Positions 37,629 to 51,100 of a stretch of DNA of 64,000 nucleotides are shown here, piece after piece. Under the pieces are notes generated by a model. That model was not told the DNA's origin, made no database searches, and was given only the letters and a program-made list of their open reading frames with translations. Each line of letters opens with the position of its first letter. The stretch's first letter is position 1. Position numbers and translations under genes: made by a program. Origin of the DNA: Polydactylus sextarius (lineage: Eukaryota; Chordata; Actinopteri; Polynemidae); NCBI GenBank assembly GCA_016801845.1, contig CM028924.1:1381501-1445500 (forward strand). The letters run 5' to 3'.

Positions 37629-40600
37629 GTCAGGTCTGATTTCTTTTCTTTAGGTGAATTACATTTTATTTTATTTTTTAAATCTCGTAGTTTTGAGTTT
37701 TGTCAAACAACCAATGAGTTGACGCTACGGACAGGATGAGGTAAACATGAGACGTAACCTTTCTCATTTATTTGGAACAGAGGAGGTTTTTTATTTAATA
37801 ATAACTGACTTCACCTGTTGTAACAAACCCCATCCTGGTTGGTTTTTACTGTGCTTCTATAATCTATTACAGTGGAGACAGGCTACCTGATATTCATCCT
37901 GTAATCATCTGCTGAATTAAGTGCTAATGTAGTTTCTACTGACCACATCCAGTGACCTGGTTGACCTGGTATTGTTCTGCAGCTTTACCCTTTTCTGTTT
38001 GACCTTTACTGAGAAAATGCATCTGCTCCGTCTGTGACAACGCCAGACTTTTAAATGTCAATTACATTAGTTTTCTTCTAGTTTCATCTATTCTTCAGGG
38101 ATTTTAACATTTAAATCTTTAAATTCAAAAAATACAATACACCTCTCTCTCTCTCTCACACACACACTCACACCCACACATTCATCTGTGTGAAGGGGTT
38201 TTCCAGCAGTCGTCTGCCTCCTAAATCTCGACCGTGATCTCTGCTCCGCAGGTCCATTAAGGGCAATTTGGTTTAGATTTACTGAGCCTGTTGACGTGGA
38301 CACGAAGCAGATCTGAGGCTACTTCAGGTTAGCGCGCTGTGATAAATACTCCTGCCAGGTATTACTGCATTACCCTAACATAACTGTCTCTTAAGCACTT
38401 AAATAAATCGCGAATCATGGTCACTACGGATGAAAGAAGGGCTGGTAACTTGAGAGCGTTTTAATTCTTTATTTTTTTTATTATGAGTTAATGAAAAAAT
38501 GGTTCATTTGCTTAAATGGAAAAGAGTCTGTGTCAGATTTGAACCTGTGGTTTCACATCTTTAATTTAATGATATAAACATTCATCCTTTAGTTGTAGTT
38601 TGTTTTATGTTTTTTTTTTTTGTTAAATTTGAAAAAATAGTCATTTTATTTACAATTTCTATGGACAGTATAGGAATGTGGATGATGTGATGTTATGATT
38701 TTATGTTTAAACAATAATTCTGTATCTATCTGTATCTAGAGTTTTATGAATAAAAATAAAACATTTTCTTACATAATATTAAAGGTAATAAATTATAATA
38801 AAAGGTAACAATATTAAAAGTTCACAACATTAATTAATTATTAATTATTTTTGTGTCTTATGACGACACTTTTATTGTATTAAAAAATGAATTTATAAAC
38901 TATAATTTGAAGGTTTCTTTTAAGTTTACACTTCTCAGTTTATATAAAAATCTAAATCTGTAGTTAAGGTTTGAACTGAAGTGAACCTGTGTTGTAGTTG
39001 TTATATGTAGCTGTTGACATTGCAGAATGAAGGTGATTCATTAAGTGTTCGTGTCTGTCACTGGCACATCCACTTGCCTTTTTTTTTCTTTTTTTTTTTC
39101 GGTGAAAGGTCTTGTTTTCACGCTGGGTCGACATCTGCCTCAACTGTACAGTTGCACAAAGGAAGATGCCACGCACATATGTCATTTAATAATATGAAAA
39201 CTAAATATAGACCCATCCTTGTCTTTCAGGGAGTATTTTTAGAGACTTGTTTACTTGGAGCTGAAACTGATACCAATCCATTTGTCATTTGTCCAAAGCT
39301 CTCTTAATGTTCTGTTTTACTAGTGAACTGTTGCTTTCACAGGGAATTTGAAGTCTGTGAGATAATGAAGTTAAGTTTCATTCAATCTATGATGCTGATT
39401 TAATACAGTTACAGTTGCATTTTTGTGTGAAGATAATGAGACAGGTATTGTGTAGCTGTGGAGGTCTGAACCTGCCCACATTTGTATATCCAGGTTTGTC
39501 ACATCACCTTCAGCCTGTATCCATCTGAGTGGGCTGTGTGTCTCCAGTCAGCAGTACTTCACTGTTGAATAATCACAGTGGTTCCTGGTGACTCACGGCA
39601 GATTTCACATATGTTCATCTGTGAATCAGTCCCACTGATGGTATTTAATGTCCACATCTCAGCCCCAGTAGGACGTTGTTTCATACGCTCTTTTATCCAG
39701 ATTCATAACCACAGGGACAAACTTTAAATATGTTATAGGTTGAGATCCATCTGTCACGTCAAAATTAATAACACCGTTGTTCCACGCTGAACTCTGCAGG
39801 TCCATCTGGGGGTTTTAGTTCTGCAGAGCTGGTGAGAATTAACACTAAACCCCAAACAGTCAAATTCAATTCTCTGCTCCAGTTTGCTTTTCTTAAACAT
39901 ATCCATCTTTTTCAGGTTTCATAAATCAAGTGGTGTAATCTGTAATCTGTCTCCTCTGAATTGCCTTCCACCATCTCAGAGATGATTGATTTCCCCTCTA
40001 GTTGCTGCAAAGGGGCCATGGATTATTCTCTGTTCCTCTGCATCCCATGTTTTTTTTGTAAGATGGAACAAACCATCCAGGGTCAATGATACACATCAAC
40101 TTTTAGCTCCTCATCGTGAATAACAAAGACACGGTGCATTTGTTTTGTTTCTGTCAAACAACACCATACACTGGCACTGGCTAAATGTCCTTTTAGTCTC
40201 AACAGGAAATACGTTAGTTAATCAGTTTCTCTCCGTGGGGAAAATATAAAACTTGATTACCTCTGACAGGCGTACAATTTGCAGACGGTGCCGCACAGCC
40301 AAAAGAAACATCACAATAAGTGATCGGAAGCTCAGCCAGGGGTAAAGGAGTGGGAAGAAATTGCTCTGACTGGAGAGGCAAATGTATTATCAGGTGCCAC
40401 AGCAAAAAAAAAAAAAAACTGAATTGATTAAATAGATGGAGGAGTGGTTGAGGGCCTGTGATCACACTGATTCATGGTACATGTGGGCGCACTGTACTGA
40501 GTCACTGGCAGCAGCAGCGACTGGAGTGAAAGGTCTTCGTTCTGCAGGTTTAATGACCAGTCACTTTACTTCATACGTCCACACTTAATTGCACATTTAA

Positions 40601-41011
40601 TTGTAATTTTAAGTGAGATTTTGGTTTCAAACAATGACTTTTTTGAGTCTTTTTTTTCTTTTGAATGGTCAGGTTTAGAATAAAACAGACATCCACGTTG
40701 GGGTTTGTCATTTGAGCTGAAGTTCTCACTAAATATTCATAGTAAAGTGACACTGAGTCTGAACAAACTGGAAGAAATTAAATAAAACCATAAAGATAAT
40801 AGATTATGTAACAGCAAACAGTCCATTGCGATTATTTTTTTTGTCTGTTTTAGTTGAGAGATTTCTCAAAAATGCAGCAGACGTGAGTCATGAATACTAC
40901 TGCTCTATATTAAGTAACAACTATCATCAGGATAGTCACTTCATGGGAAAAAAAATAAAGAAGAGATTCTACCAAAACCTCTCATTTACTCTTCTCTACC
41001 TTCACTGATAG
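37629..41011 (+). other. gramd1b: gramd1b intronic region, no other exon seen
   Basis: AT-rich stretch with CT/CA runs near 38140-38180 and poly-T tracts. I see no further phase-compatible, splice-flanked peptide. Confidence 0.55.
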
Positions 41012-41055
41012 GCCAAGCAAAAGAAGTGGAAGAAACTGATATGGAAACCTCAAAG
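41012..41055 (+). CDS. gramd1b: Candidate basic gramd1b exon (44 nt)
   Basis: Preceded by a good pyrimidine tract and acceptor (ttactcttctctaccttcactgatag) and followed by ctcaaag|gtagga. In phase 0 it reads AKQKKWKKLIWKPQ and leaves AG, which with the C of the shared exon gives Ser. Entered in phase 2 from the long-isoform exons it would hit a TGA, so it can only belong to a transcript whose previous exon ends in phase 0. The frame carries TAG just upstream, so it cannot initiate on its own. The Lys/Trp-rich peptide resembles a membrane- or nucleic-acid-contacting basic patch. It is not recognised from the family. Confidence 0.35.
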
Positions 41056-42382
41056 GTAGGATATAACTCATCCACCAAAAGACACTCCACACACTAGTAG
41101 TGATACTTTATGACAGCTTAGATGTGCTTCGTGTAATTAACATTTTTACAAAGAAAAATGCTGTAAATAACAGTTTGTGGAACATCATATCTTACTTATG
41201 CACCAGATAAATGTCGTACTCAGACATCTCTGTTGAAGACGGAGCTGTTGAAACATGGCACACTGCGTAAAATTCACAGTGTGTTTCACTCCTCTCCACT
41301 TGTGCTACTCCTCAGATTACACTAAGTGTGTAAGATCCAGGAACTAAACCGCTGTAGCATCATTTACAGAAACACTGTCAGCATTGTCCTCTGCAGGAGA
41401 ACCTCAGGTCATGTGACATTACGATCATTTTGGATCCTATATGATCAGTTTGTGCTCCAGAATATAAACGCTCGAAGTTTTCCTGCAAGGATTAGACGGT
41501 GGAGGTACTACTGTCGGGTTGTGAGGTGAAGTGAGACAGATTGAATTAAAGTAGTGCTCTGATTTCACATATCATGATCAGTTTACTAGTCAAACAGTTG
41601 TGTAATGTTTTCTGTGGCTCATAAGAAACAGAAGACAGTAAATATCCCCTGATGTTGTTGTATTGATCAGTCGGGAAACAACAAAATTATTACACTTTTT
41701 TTAAAGCTTGTCACAAACTAGTAAACATTCAGCATCGCTCTCCTCTCTGCTGCATTTTTTTAAAGATTGTGTCTTGTGTGTTTATGGGGATGGAATATTA
41801 GATTATTGGAATACACCAGTGGAGCATAGAAATAGGGGAATGTGTAATAATAATAAAAAAGGTAGTTGGAGAGAGTTGGTGATGTCCAGTGAAGCTCTCA
41901 ATGCTGTTTTATAACAGTCAGACCCTAAGGATCAGGTTAAGGATAAATAGTTAATACAGTGTTTCAGCGTAGTGTGTTTATCCCATTAGTTTCACACTGG
42001 TGATTATCACAGATGTTAATAGGACCTGTTCTAACCTGTTGAGTTACATAAGACACAGTTTGTTGTCTGAGGACACAAAAGGACATTTTTTCCTCCATAA
42101 TATTTGACCTTGTTGATTAAATCTGTGAAGTCTCAGGTTTTCATTCACAATATACGCTCAGTGTGGAAAAAAGGTCCTCATTGTTGATTCATGATGTTAG
42201 CTTTTCCAGATTTCATCAGTGATGAGGTGTTTCAAAGTCTGAAGCCTTGATGGTTGATTGTTGCTTTGTCACCCTGAGTGACGTGGATCATTTTGTGAAA
42301 CTCAAAACAACTCGAGACTCGTCCTTGAAGGCCTCGGGTGAAGTATCGGCATAGCAACCGTTGGTAATCAAATGAAGAATCT

Positions 42383-42384
<2 letters not shown>

Positions 42385-42420
<36 letters not shown>
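42385..42420. repeat. (GT)n dinucleotide microsatellite
   Basis: Eighteen GT units. Confidence 0.95.
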
Positions 42421-42427
<7 letters not shown>

Positions 42428-45400
42428 TTTGGGGGCTTAGCTTCTGTATGTCTGACTGAAAACAGCAGGCAAGGTCCACATGTGGCCCTGAAGCAACAGG
42501 CTGCACCGCTCCAGGCGTTGATTGTGGCACAGTCGTCTCTGTGGCAACAGCCCTGACTGACTGGATCAGGGGGTCAGTCAATATCTCTCCACCCTGATCC
42601 CTTCTCCCATCACTGCTCCACAACTACAGTCCTTTCATATATATATATATATATGTATATAAATAGATTTCCCCATCATGCTACCTTCAAATACCAGCAA
42701 GAAGAGACACAGAGTGAAATTAAAGGCGACTCCGTCCGTGTCGGCAGTAAGTCTTTAATTGACGTAGTTGCTTGAATAAAGAGTAAACAAAGGTTCCTGT
42801 GAGGATACAACATGGGGACACAGATGGGGTTATTTGTTCACCCGCGGTGATTTGTGTTTGAGTGTTACCAACAATGAACAACCCCCAGAGCGACATCGCA
42901 TCTGACCATGTTGGCTTCCACGCTCACGCTCACTGGTGATGAGCTCATGTGGAGATATTTCATAATTGTGTGACGACTGAGCTGGCACAGTGTGGTTAGG
43001 TTGTATGAGTGGGATTATTATTATTATTATTATTATCATATTATATATTAATGACTATACTTAAAAACTTCCCTGAAACAAGTCTTTGACATTTCTGACC
43101 CTAAACTGCAGCCATGTCAGCAGAGCAGCGATAAAGTGTTCACTGCCGGGTGTGGACTAATATGTGGAGAGGTCAGCATAACCTGATCTTTGTGTGTCAT
43201 GACATCGTTTTTCTGAACAGACTGGCTGTGTATTTGGAGAGTTCAGGGCCATGGATGTGATGAGTCATTGATGTAGCTGCGGCAAAACAGCCACAGTTCT
43301 GGATTTAAGCTCAAGAAAATATGCGTCTCATAAGACGTCTTCTATCTTTTTTTTTTTTTTTTTTTGACGACAGACGAGTGATGACATCTTCTGGGGCATT
43401 AAAGGATTACTACTTATTTAAGTAAAAACAGGTTGATACTGTTCATTCCTCCAGTGTAGGTGTGAATGCTCTGACTTTATTGCTTTAACTGGACGTCTGT
43501 TGTCTCAAAAGCTTAAAACCTGTTGTTCATTTTAATAGAGATAATCCCAAACTCCATTTTCCAGCACATCTCTCTCTTCCTCTCCTCCTCCTCCTCCCTT
43601 TGCTTTGTTTAGTAATTACTGGTATGTGCGTGTTCGAGGTTTGTTGAAAAAGAAACCTCGGTCTATTTTCATCCAGCTCCTCGCTGCTGCAGCAGAAACA
43701 GGAAACTGGAGTTTGTTTGTTTTTTTTTTTTTTAAATGAGAGCTTTAATGTCAGAACACACTTACCTTTGTTTTAGTTTTATTCACGGATCATGCGACAG
43801 GCGTGCATCACTTTACTTCGACCTTGTATTGAACGTGACATGTGGCTCATTTTTGTCATCAAACATGTGATGTCATTCATCATCTCTAACATCATTCTGT
43901 CTTTCATCTCCTTCTCTCTGCTGCTGCTTTTTATGTTTTAGTCAATGTTGGCTCTGTGTGTAGCATCTGTCCTCCCTCTCGTCCACAGTGTCCTGCTGAC
44001 TCTGTGTTTTCTGCACAATATTAAAATGTACTCAGACCTCCTATGGAGCTTTTCTTCTTTTGAGCATTGTTGCATCAGTTTAGCCTCATTCCTGCTTCTC
44101 TTATTTTAGATGAAGCTTCTTATTCTCATCTTATCGCTGGTTAATCAATCATATAAGCTCTTTCTGATTAAAAACACAAAACAAAACATGAGCCATGTAG
44201 AGCCAATTACAGTTCTTACTTTAGCACAAAATGAAAGTAAGATACTGATCTATTTTTAAATTTTATTTCCTTTTTGCTTCTGTCCGTCTGTCGAGGTCGG
44301 TCTCCACACCGTGGCCTCCAGGACAGATTATCCAACACCGGTCAACTCGTCAATAAGCTCGTCACGTGATTACCCATTTCCCTCTGATCAGATAGTGGAG
44401 ATCAATCTATAGAGATTTATCCACGTTGAAAGAGGAGGGGGAGAAAAAAAGTACAAGCATAATCCACTGTGTGTCACAGAGCGAGGAACCGCCCCACCAA
44501 CCAGCCTGGAGACGGAGAGTCAACATCAACAAACCGTCCAATCGTACAAAGCAGCGAAGAGGGATTAATCCAGATTATGTGCCTGTGCTATTCGCAGGAA
44601 TAAATGAAAACTCTCTGGACTAGATTAGGGTTCAGGCAATGGTAAAAAAAAAGAAGCTGAGGCAGAAATTGCACGACTGCTGTTTTACTGGCTCTTATCC
44701 ATCGAGATAAAATGTGATCTTTTCCTCAAACCAACAAGAAAGTCGTGTTTCTCTCAGAAATTTGTTCAGTATTTATCATTTCACTTTTATTTCTTTTCCT
44801 GACGCCAGTGGGAGCCCCTCCTGTAGCATAGTGGCCATAGCTGTGTTGCGGTCAGCAGGTGGCGTCAGTGAGAGGAAACATCTCGCTGATTTATCTGACT
44901 CGTCTCCGGGGGAGCTGTCCGTTCAGCACCACCGTGTTGAGCTGCTGCTTCTCCTCAACGAGCCGGACAGAGAAACAACCAAACAAACTAACATCACAGA
45001 AAAATAACCAAACGTGAAATAAAAACAATCAGTTCAGGCTTGTTTATGTCTGTTTATTCATCACATTTATTCTTCTAGTCGTCGTACTAAAGCTGCAGGT
45101 TCAGTACATTTATTATGTTTGATCCTTTATTTAAATAGAATAATATTGACAGGTATAACACATGCTTTTTGATGCATTAATCCCATTAGGAGAGGAAGCT
45201 AGGTCAGGATGTTCTGCTCGTCCGTGACAGAGTGAAAATGTCAGCAGCAGGAGGTGACATCTTCCATCCTGAACTCTGTGGCCTTCCTGCACGTCCCCAG
45301 TCGTCTCTAATGTGATTTATGCTAACGTTATTAGCATGTACCTTGGCTACAGGTAGTGTTTTCTGTTTTTTTTTTTTTTTTTCCATGAAATTGTTAGTCA

Positions 45401-46191
45401 GCCATAACTAGGTGAGCACCAGATGGACTCAGCGTGAGTTGACTTGCTGTCCTCTTGCTTGACTGAAGCTCAGGTTACAGCACTCGCAGCTTCCTCCTGG
45501 GAAAGGATCACAGCACTTTCATACCGTTGCCTCTTTTCATCCCCTTCAGTTTTCTCTCCCTGCAGTCCTACTGCATTTGCAGTAGCTCACGGGGAGAGAC
45601 AATGCTGGCTAACAATAGAAAGACAGGGTGTCCTCCTATCGGCTTTCGTGGCACCGAGATAAAAAAAATCGACACTTTGATCCACGCCCCTTTGGGAGTT
45701 TTTTATATTAAGAGTAATCAAAGTCTGGTCTGATGGGTTTTAAATAGTTAACAACTTCCTGTCATTGATTGCATAGTTATAGATTATTTTATGGAGACTC
45801 AGGAGGCAGATTTCAGCACAAACATAGATTGTTAAATGTTGTTGGTGATGAGATATATGAGTTTGTATAGGATGGAGTAGATAATAATTATATATATTAT
45901 AATATTTAACCCCCTACAGATGCAGATGTTTATTTTAAGTGTTTGTTTTGTTTGTTCTTTACACAGAAATCTGTGTCTCTCTCTTTGTTAACGCGATCAC
46001 CAGCGTGTTCAGTCTCTTCTCAGGTCTCATTTTCCCTCGTATGTTGTTGTAAACCAGTATGTGATATAACACAGATACTGTCACAGACACAGTCTGTCTC
46101 TGTGACAGAAACATATCCTCTCAGACCCAAGAGCTCAAGTCCAACCGCATTATCTGCTTTCGATTATCTTGCCTGTTTGCAGTCAGTCATT

Positions 46192-46324
<133 letters not shown>

Positions 46325-46577
46325 CACCGGCACCACCTGCATCTTAAGAAGCAGAGTGAGTGAATGAAGCTCAGTGACTCAGCAGACGAAGCCCAATAAC
46401 AATAATAACAACAGTTTTATATTATTCTACACCAGAACTGATAAGTAGCTGATCAACTGATAAATTACCATCACTAAACTAAATCAATTCAAGACGTCAA
46501 TGAGCAACAACAATCAGTTTAGATTAATTAAAGAAATCAGTCAATTAAATAAATGAAAATCCCCAGTTCATCAGTTA

Positions 46578-46580
<3 letters not shown>

Positions 46581-46620
<40 letters not shown>
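46581..46620. repeat. (TG)n dinucleotide microsatellite
   Basis: Twenty TG units. Confidence 0.95.
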
Positions 46621-46622
<2 letters not shown>

Positions 46623-47289
46623 ACACTGGAGGTTGTTTAGCGTTTTAGCGTTAGCTGTAGCATTAGCCGCCACTAATGAGGTGTAATTTTTGTTCAGTAC
46701 TTTAAGAAGATTAAAAGGGAAGAATGTGCAGCAGCACCGTGACCTGCTGCCTGTGGTCAACACCACCGTTGTTCTTGATGACGACGTCTGTTTAGGTGAT
46801 TGGTCGGTTTCTCTCTTGACTTCTGTGGCCTGACGCTGTCAGAGGAGATTAAACTACTTCTTACACTTGTTGAGGTTAACGCTGATGTAAATACAGCCGA
46901 GATGTGTTTACACACTGATTCAGATTGTTGTTGTTGTTGTTTTAAATCGCTCTTTATTTTGAAATTGTTAGTTTGAAGCAGTAGGTTTTTACTACATTTA
47001 GAAATTCATTTCTAGCTTGAAAACAGGATTTTTTTTTTTTTTTTATCGTCTTTTGATTTTGACATTGTCTTTTCCTCCCACCTCTCTGTTAGAGAGCGGT
47101 GCCGGTCAGTTAGCACTTGTTAGCGCTTAGCTGAGTCATTATGATGTCCACTGATTCATCATGAATGCACAGCACATACACAGCACACAGCTAGAAACGC
47201 AGGGAGTACCCCAGTATGCTCTATTCATTAAGAGATTAACAGTGTGAGCCGCTGACACTGATCAAGGCTTCAGTCCAATATTAGAGGAA

Positions 47290-48155
47290 AGAAATGCAGC
47301 AGCAGCATCCCCCCCCTCTCCTTCTACTTAATACCCTTCTCATACATAGAATAGGGGGTTGGTGGCGATGGGGGCGGGGGTCGCTGCACAGAGGATGTTA
47401 TGGCCACAGGCAAGCATCCTGTTCAAGTCCTCCATTCGGGGCCAGCTCTGGCTTATCGTGGAGAGAAATAGAGAAAGAGAGCCATCTAGGGAAGATGACA
47501 GAGAGAACAAGAGGGAGGGAGGGAGGAGAGAGGGAGGGAGGAGGGGAGAAATCCTGCGCCTGCTCACTGTGAACACAGCAAGTGCAGCTTTCATCCGCAG
47601 CGGAGGACCGAGGGAGAGACAGAGTTTGGACGAGCAGAATGAAGCTTTCAGGCTCAAAGCGCTGGAGTTTGTCAGGACCGACACAGAGTTAGAGAGGAGC
47701 AGACACCAGCCGCCATGTCGTCGTTTATTTGCATCTGCTAGTCTCCTTCTTCTTCTTCTTCTTCTTCTTCTTCTCCTCCTCCGGTTTGCGTGCTGCACTT
47801 GTATCACCGTGCAGGTCACCTCCTTCTCTTTTGGGAAAAAAACTGAAGAACCCCAGGGAGGTGTGAATTTCTGGCACAAGCGCTCAGCACTGCGGCACCT
47901 CGATACAAGCGAAGGAATGTAGCAGAAAGGTGGTCAAAGCCGAGGATCATCCCATCCTTTCGGACTTTGGTCCCCCAGCTGTCCATCTGTCTCCGCATCA
48001 TCCTGCTCCTCCTCCCTTCTTCCCTCCGCGCCTCTCTCCTGCTCTGTGCATGGGAGGTGAGGGTTTGGTCGGCTGTCAGTCAGCATGCGGCGGTGTGAAC
48101 GGGCAGCCCAGTGCCCACCACATGCTATGGACGTCAGACACTCCTCGCTGTACTA
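47290..48155 (+). promoter_or_regulatory. gramd1b: Proposed promoter / 5' UTR of the canonical short gramd1b isoform
   Basis: GC-richer, CpG-containing segment directly upstream of the MKGFKLA start codon. It includes GA-rich DNA (47465-47545), a CTT repeat (47746-47774) and a C/T-rich stretch (47980-48040). A 187-codon open frame (47359-47922) runs through it, but its content is dominated by Arg/Glu and Leu repeats from low-complexity DNA. I read the region as leader and core promoter, not coding. No TATA box stands out. The exact start site cannot be seen. Confidence 0.45.
47746..47774. repeat. (CTT)n trinucleotide repeat
   Basis: About ten CTT units followed by CTC units. It lies inside the proposed 5' leader of the canonical isoform. 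Confidence 0.9.
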
Positions 48156-48178
48156 ATGAAAGGCTTCAAGCTCGCCTG
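48156..48178 (+). CDS. gramd1b: gramd1b canonical short-isoform first coding exon (MKGFKLA/C)
   Basis: The ATG at 48156 encodes MKGFKLA, and the donor ctcgcctg|gtaagg leaves TG. With the C of the shared exon this completes Cys, giving MKGFKLAC-TASNSNKSTP. The human reference GRAMD1B, as I know it, begins MKGFKLSCTASNSNRSTP, so start, split codon and phase all agree. This is the most secure of the alternative starts although it has only seven full codons. The ATG context (ctaATGa) is weak. Position -3 is C. The intron to the next coding exon is about 11.7 kb, and two further candidate first exons lie inside it. Confidence 0.93.
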
Positions 48179-51100
48179 GTAAGGCTGAACACAGAGCACT
48201 GAGAGGCTGTGTGGCTGTGCTTTTGTTTATCTATTTAAAATGTAACTCAGATATATGTCAGAATATGCAGAACTGGACCCAGTCTGGATCCATCTCCTGG
48301 TATCTTTCTGCTCCACATATTCTCTTGACAGAGCTGGACACACTGTCATGTGTCTGTGTCGTTAATCCGTCCATCTTTTCCTGTGCATTTATTATGATAT
48401 ATGTTATGTAAATGCAGCAGCGTGTTCTGAAGGCTAGATCAGGACACCACGACGTGTGTGTGTGTGTGTGTGTGTACGTACATGCACATGCAGTGCAGCC
48501 AGTGTGGACTAGTGTTTTTTTTTTTTCCACCGTGACTGTGGCGACCCTGCTCTGCTCCCCTCTGGCGGGCTCAGTGTGAGCGGAGCAGCTGAGGAGAAAC
48601 GCTCACGTGTTTGACTGGAAAAGAGCAGGCACATGCTGCCTCATGTCTGTCTCTGTCTCTTTCTGCTCTCACCATCTTTTAACTCACATGACCAAACAGA
48701 GCCACATCCAGGTGGACCTACTCTCGCCTTATTTCTTAACCTGTTTTCGTTCTCTGTGCCTTTTTTTTCCCCCATCGTTCCTCCCTTCTTCATCCTCTCC
48801 ATCCCCTTGTGTTTGTTTATGCTCCTCCTCCTCTTGCCTGATATTTTTAGAGACGAATTACAGAGCACTGCAGAGTGAAAAAAAAACTAGATAGGGAGCA
48901 GTTTCGGCAACGTGCGTCTGCTTCCTTCCCTCTCACTTTCATGAAGATGTCTTTTCCCTATAGGACGTCTTCCTCTCCCTAACGTCTCCAACTCTTTCAT
49001 TCTCTATATTTGTCAGAGTCCTTTCTTCCTTCTCTGCTCTTTTTCTTTTATTTTTTAACTCTTAATCTATCACTTAATCCTGCACTTTTTTTTTATTTCT
49101 TCAAGTTTTGGATTGTAGCTTTAAAAAAAAAAAAATATCCAGAGTTTCTTCATCGTTCTGTATCAGAGAAAATGACTCAATAAAAAGCTTTAATAGCTTT
49201 AATCTGTTTGCAGCACCCTGACAGACACAGGTTACTTTTCACTAAACATCCATCTGTTAGCATCCTCCACTCCCTCATACTTAGAGGTGACCTGTCTGGT
49301 TGGCTAGCAGGATATAGTTTGTGTGCCATGTTGTAATGTTATGTAACAGCAGAGTTTTTTGTTTTGGTTTTTTTTTGTCTTTTAATTAAGAAAACGTTTT
49401 TTGATCATGAATTCATGGTCATTTAGCCCCCAGGATGATGGATAAAATAAATCAATAAAGCAACAAATGATAGAAGAAAAAGGCATCAGCTCTTCTCTCA
49501 TCAATGAAAAGATGCAGCAGGAATCTTACTCATAATTAGCCTTTTTTATGCTGCTGCCTGTTTCCCTGGGAGACGATGTGCTACGTAGGCAAAACGCTGT
49601 GACCTGGAGGTCGTTCCATCAATCAGTGCATCTGTTGCATTTGTTACAAGCATTATAAACCACTAACTAGTGCTGGATATAGCAGCTTAAAGAGACTTCT
49701 CTATGTATTTATATGTGGTCTTTTTTTAATTTTACCACATTGTTGTCTGACGACAGATGAGAAGGCTCAAGAAGAAGTTATAAATAACAATAATATTCCT
49801 GCATCAGCACCAGGAATTATCACCAAGCTCCAACAGTCCAGGATGATTATTAAAGAAACACGATATGTTTGATGTAGTGACAGTTACTGATATTGTCATC
49901 GCAGGATTTCAGTGTCAAAGAGTTTTCAATGTGGAGACCAGGCTGCTCTGTTGGATGTATGTTTGATGTTTGTCACAGTGCATGCTGGGATTGGTGGAGG
50001 ATATTACATACTTGTCAGACGACGTGATGAGGAGATGTGAGTGAGACAGTGTGTGTGTGTGTGTGTGAGGATACTGGATACTGAGGATCTGGCCGTGGTC
50101 CCAGTGTGGGGGTGTTTTGCTCTTGATATGACATTTGGTGTGACTTAAATCTGTGCACGGATAAATACAAACATACACACACTCAGATGTGCACACACAG
50201 CCGACGGCAGCAGCTGTAGCAACAGTGAGGTGGTGACAGGAGGAAAGAGCTGGAGCTCTCTCTCTCTCTCTATGTCTCTATGTCTCTCTCTCTCTGCACG
50301 TGGCACCGTGGACACGTCGGTTGTTGCTGCAGGACAGTTGGACAGACTGCGAGTACGAGACTTGCATACTTAGTGTATCCTCATTTTAAAATCCTGCTGA
50401 TTATTATTGCATCCTGTCACGATCAAAGAGCAGCGACGACAAAGGAGAAGAAAAATCTTCCATCTGTGATTTCTCCTTGTCCACCGTTACACATATCTGC
50501 TAACATAAGCATGGTTGCTTCATGAAATTTAGACTCACAGGCCTCTGCACCAGAAGAAGAAGGGAAATACTTCATTGTTATCATCTGATATGTTCATCAG
50601 AAGTGATGGTTAAAGACACTGATACTGTAAAATGTCCAGAGATGGGAGTTTGAGAGGAAAACTGCAGCCTCACAGATAAAGCACTGCACCATCACACTGA
50701 ACCACAGTGGACTTCCAGGTTCACAGCAGGAGCTCTGCAGTGAAAAGAAACCAGAATTATTTCCCTCCTGGCCACAGCTTATTAACTCTCTCTCTCTCTG
50801 TCTTCTCCTCCTGTCCCCTTTTTCTTTCCTTTTTTTTTTTTGTTACTGCATCCTTCCCACAACCCATTTGTCAGCGCTGATTATCCTCTGTATTGTTCCT
50901 GCTACGCTCCTCTGCCTGCACCCAGTGTTACCAACATGTTTTTTTCTGTCTTAAAGACATGATGGGATGTCACTGATGATGCATTGGTTTTATTATGTTA
51001 GAACAAGTGACTGAAGAAACAGAGACATATGTGCACATCAGTTATTATTATTTTTTGGTTTTGTTTGTTTTCAAACAGTTATAAACTGACATTAGTGGAC

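Noticed and set aside
47340..47879. 179-codon minus-strand frame with a poly-Arg run
   Set aside because: Shadow of the same low-complexity DNA; the Arg run is the reverse of the CTT repeat.
47359..47922. 187-codon open frame, longest in the window
   Set aside because: Dominated by Arg/Glu and Leu repeats translated from GA-rich and CTT-repeat DNA. No family resemblance. It lies in the likely leader of the canonical gramd1b start.
48051..48057. ATGGGAG|gtgagg as a first exon upstream of MKGFKLA
   Set aside because: Good donor but phase 1, incompatible with the shared exon. MKGFKLA, 105 bases later, matches the known protein.
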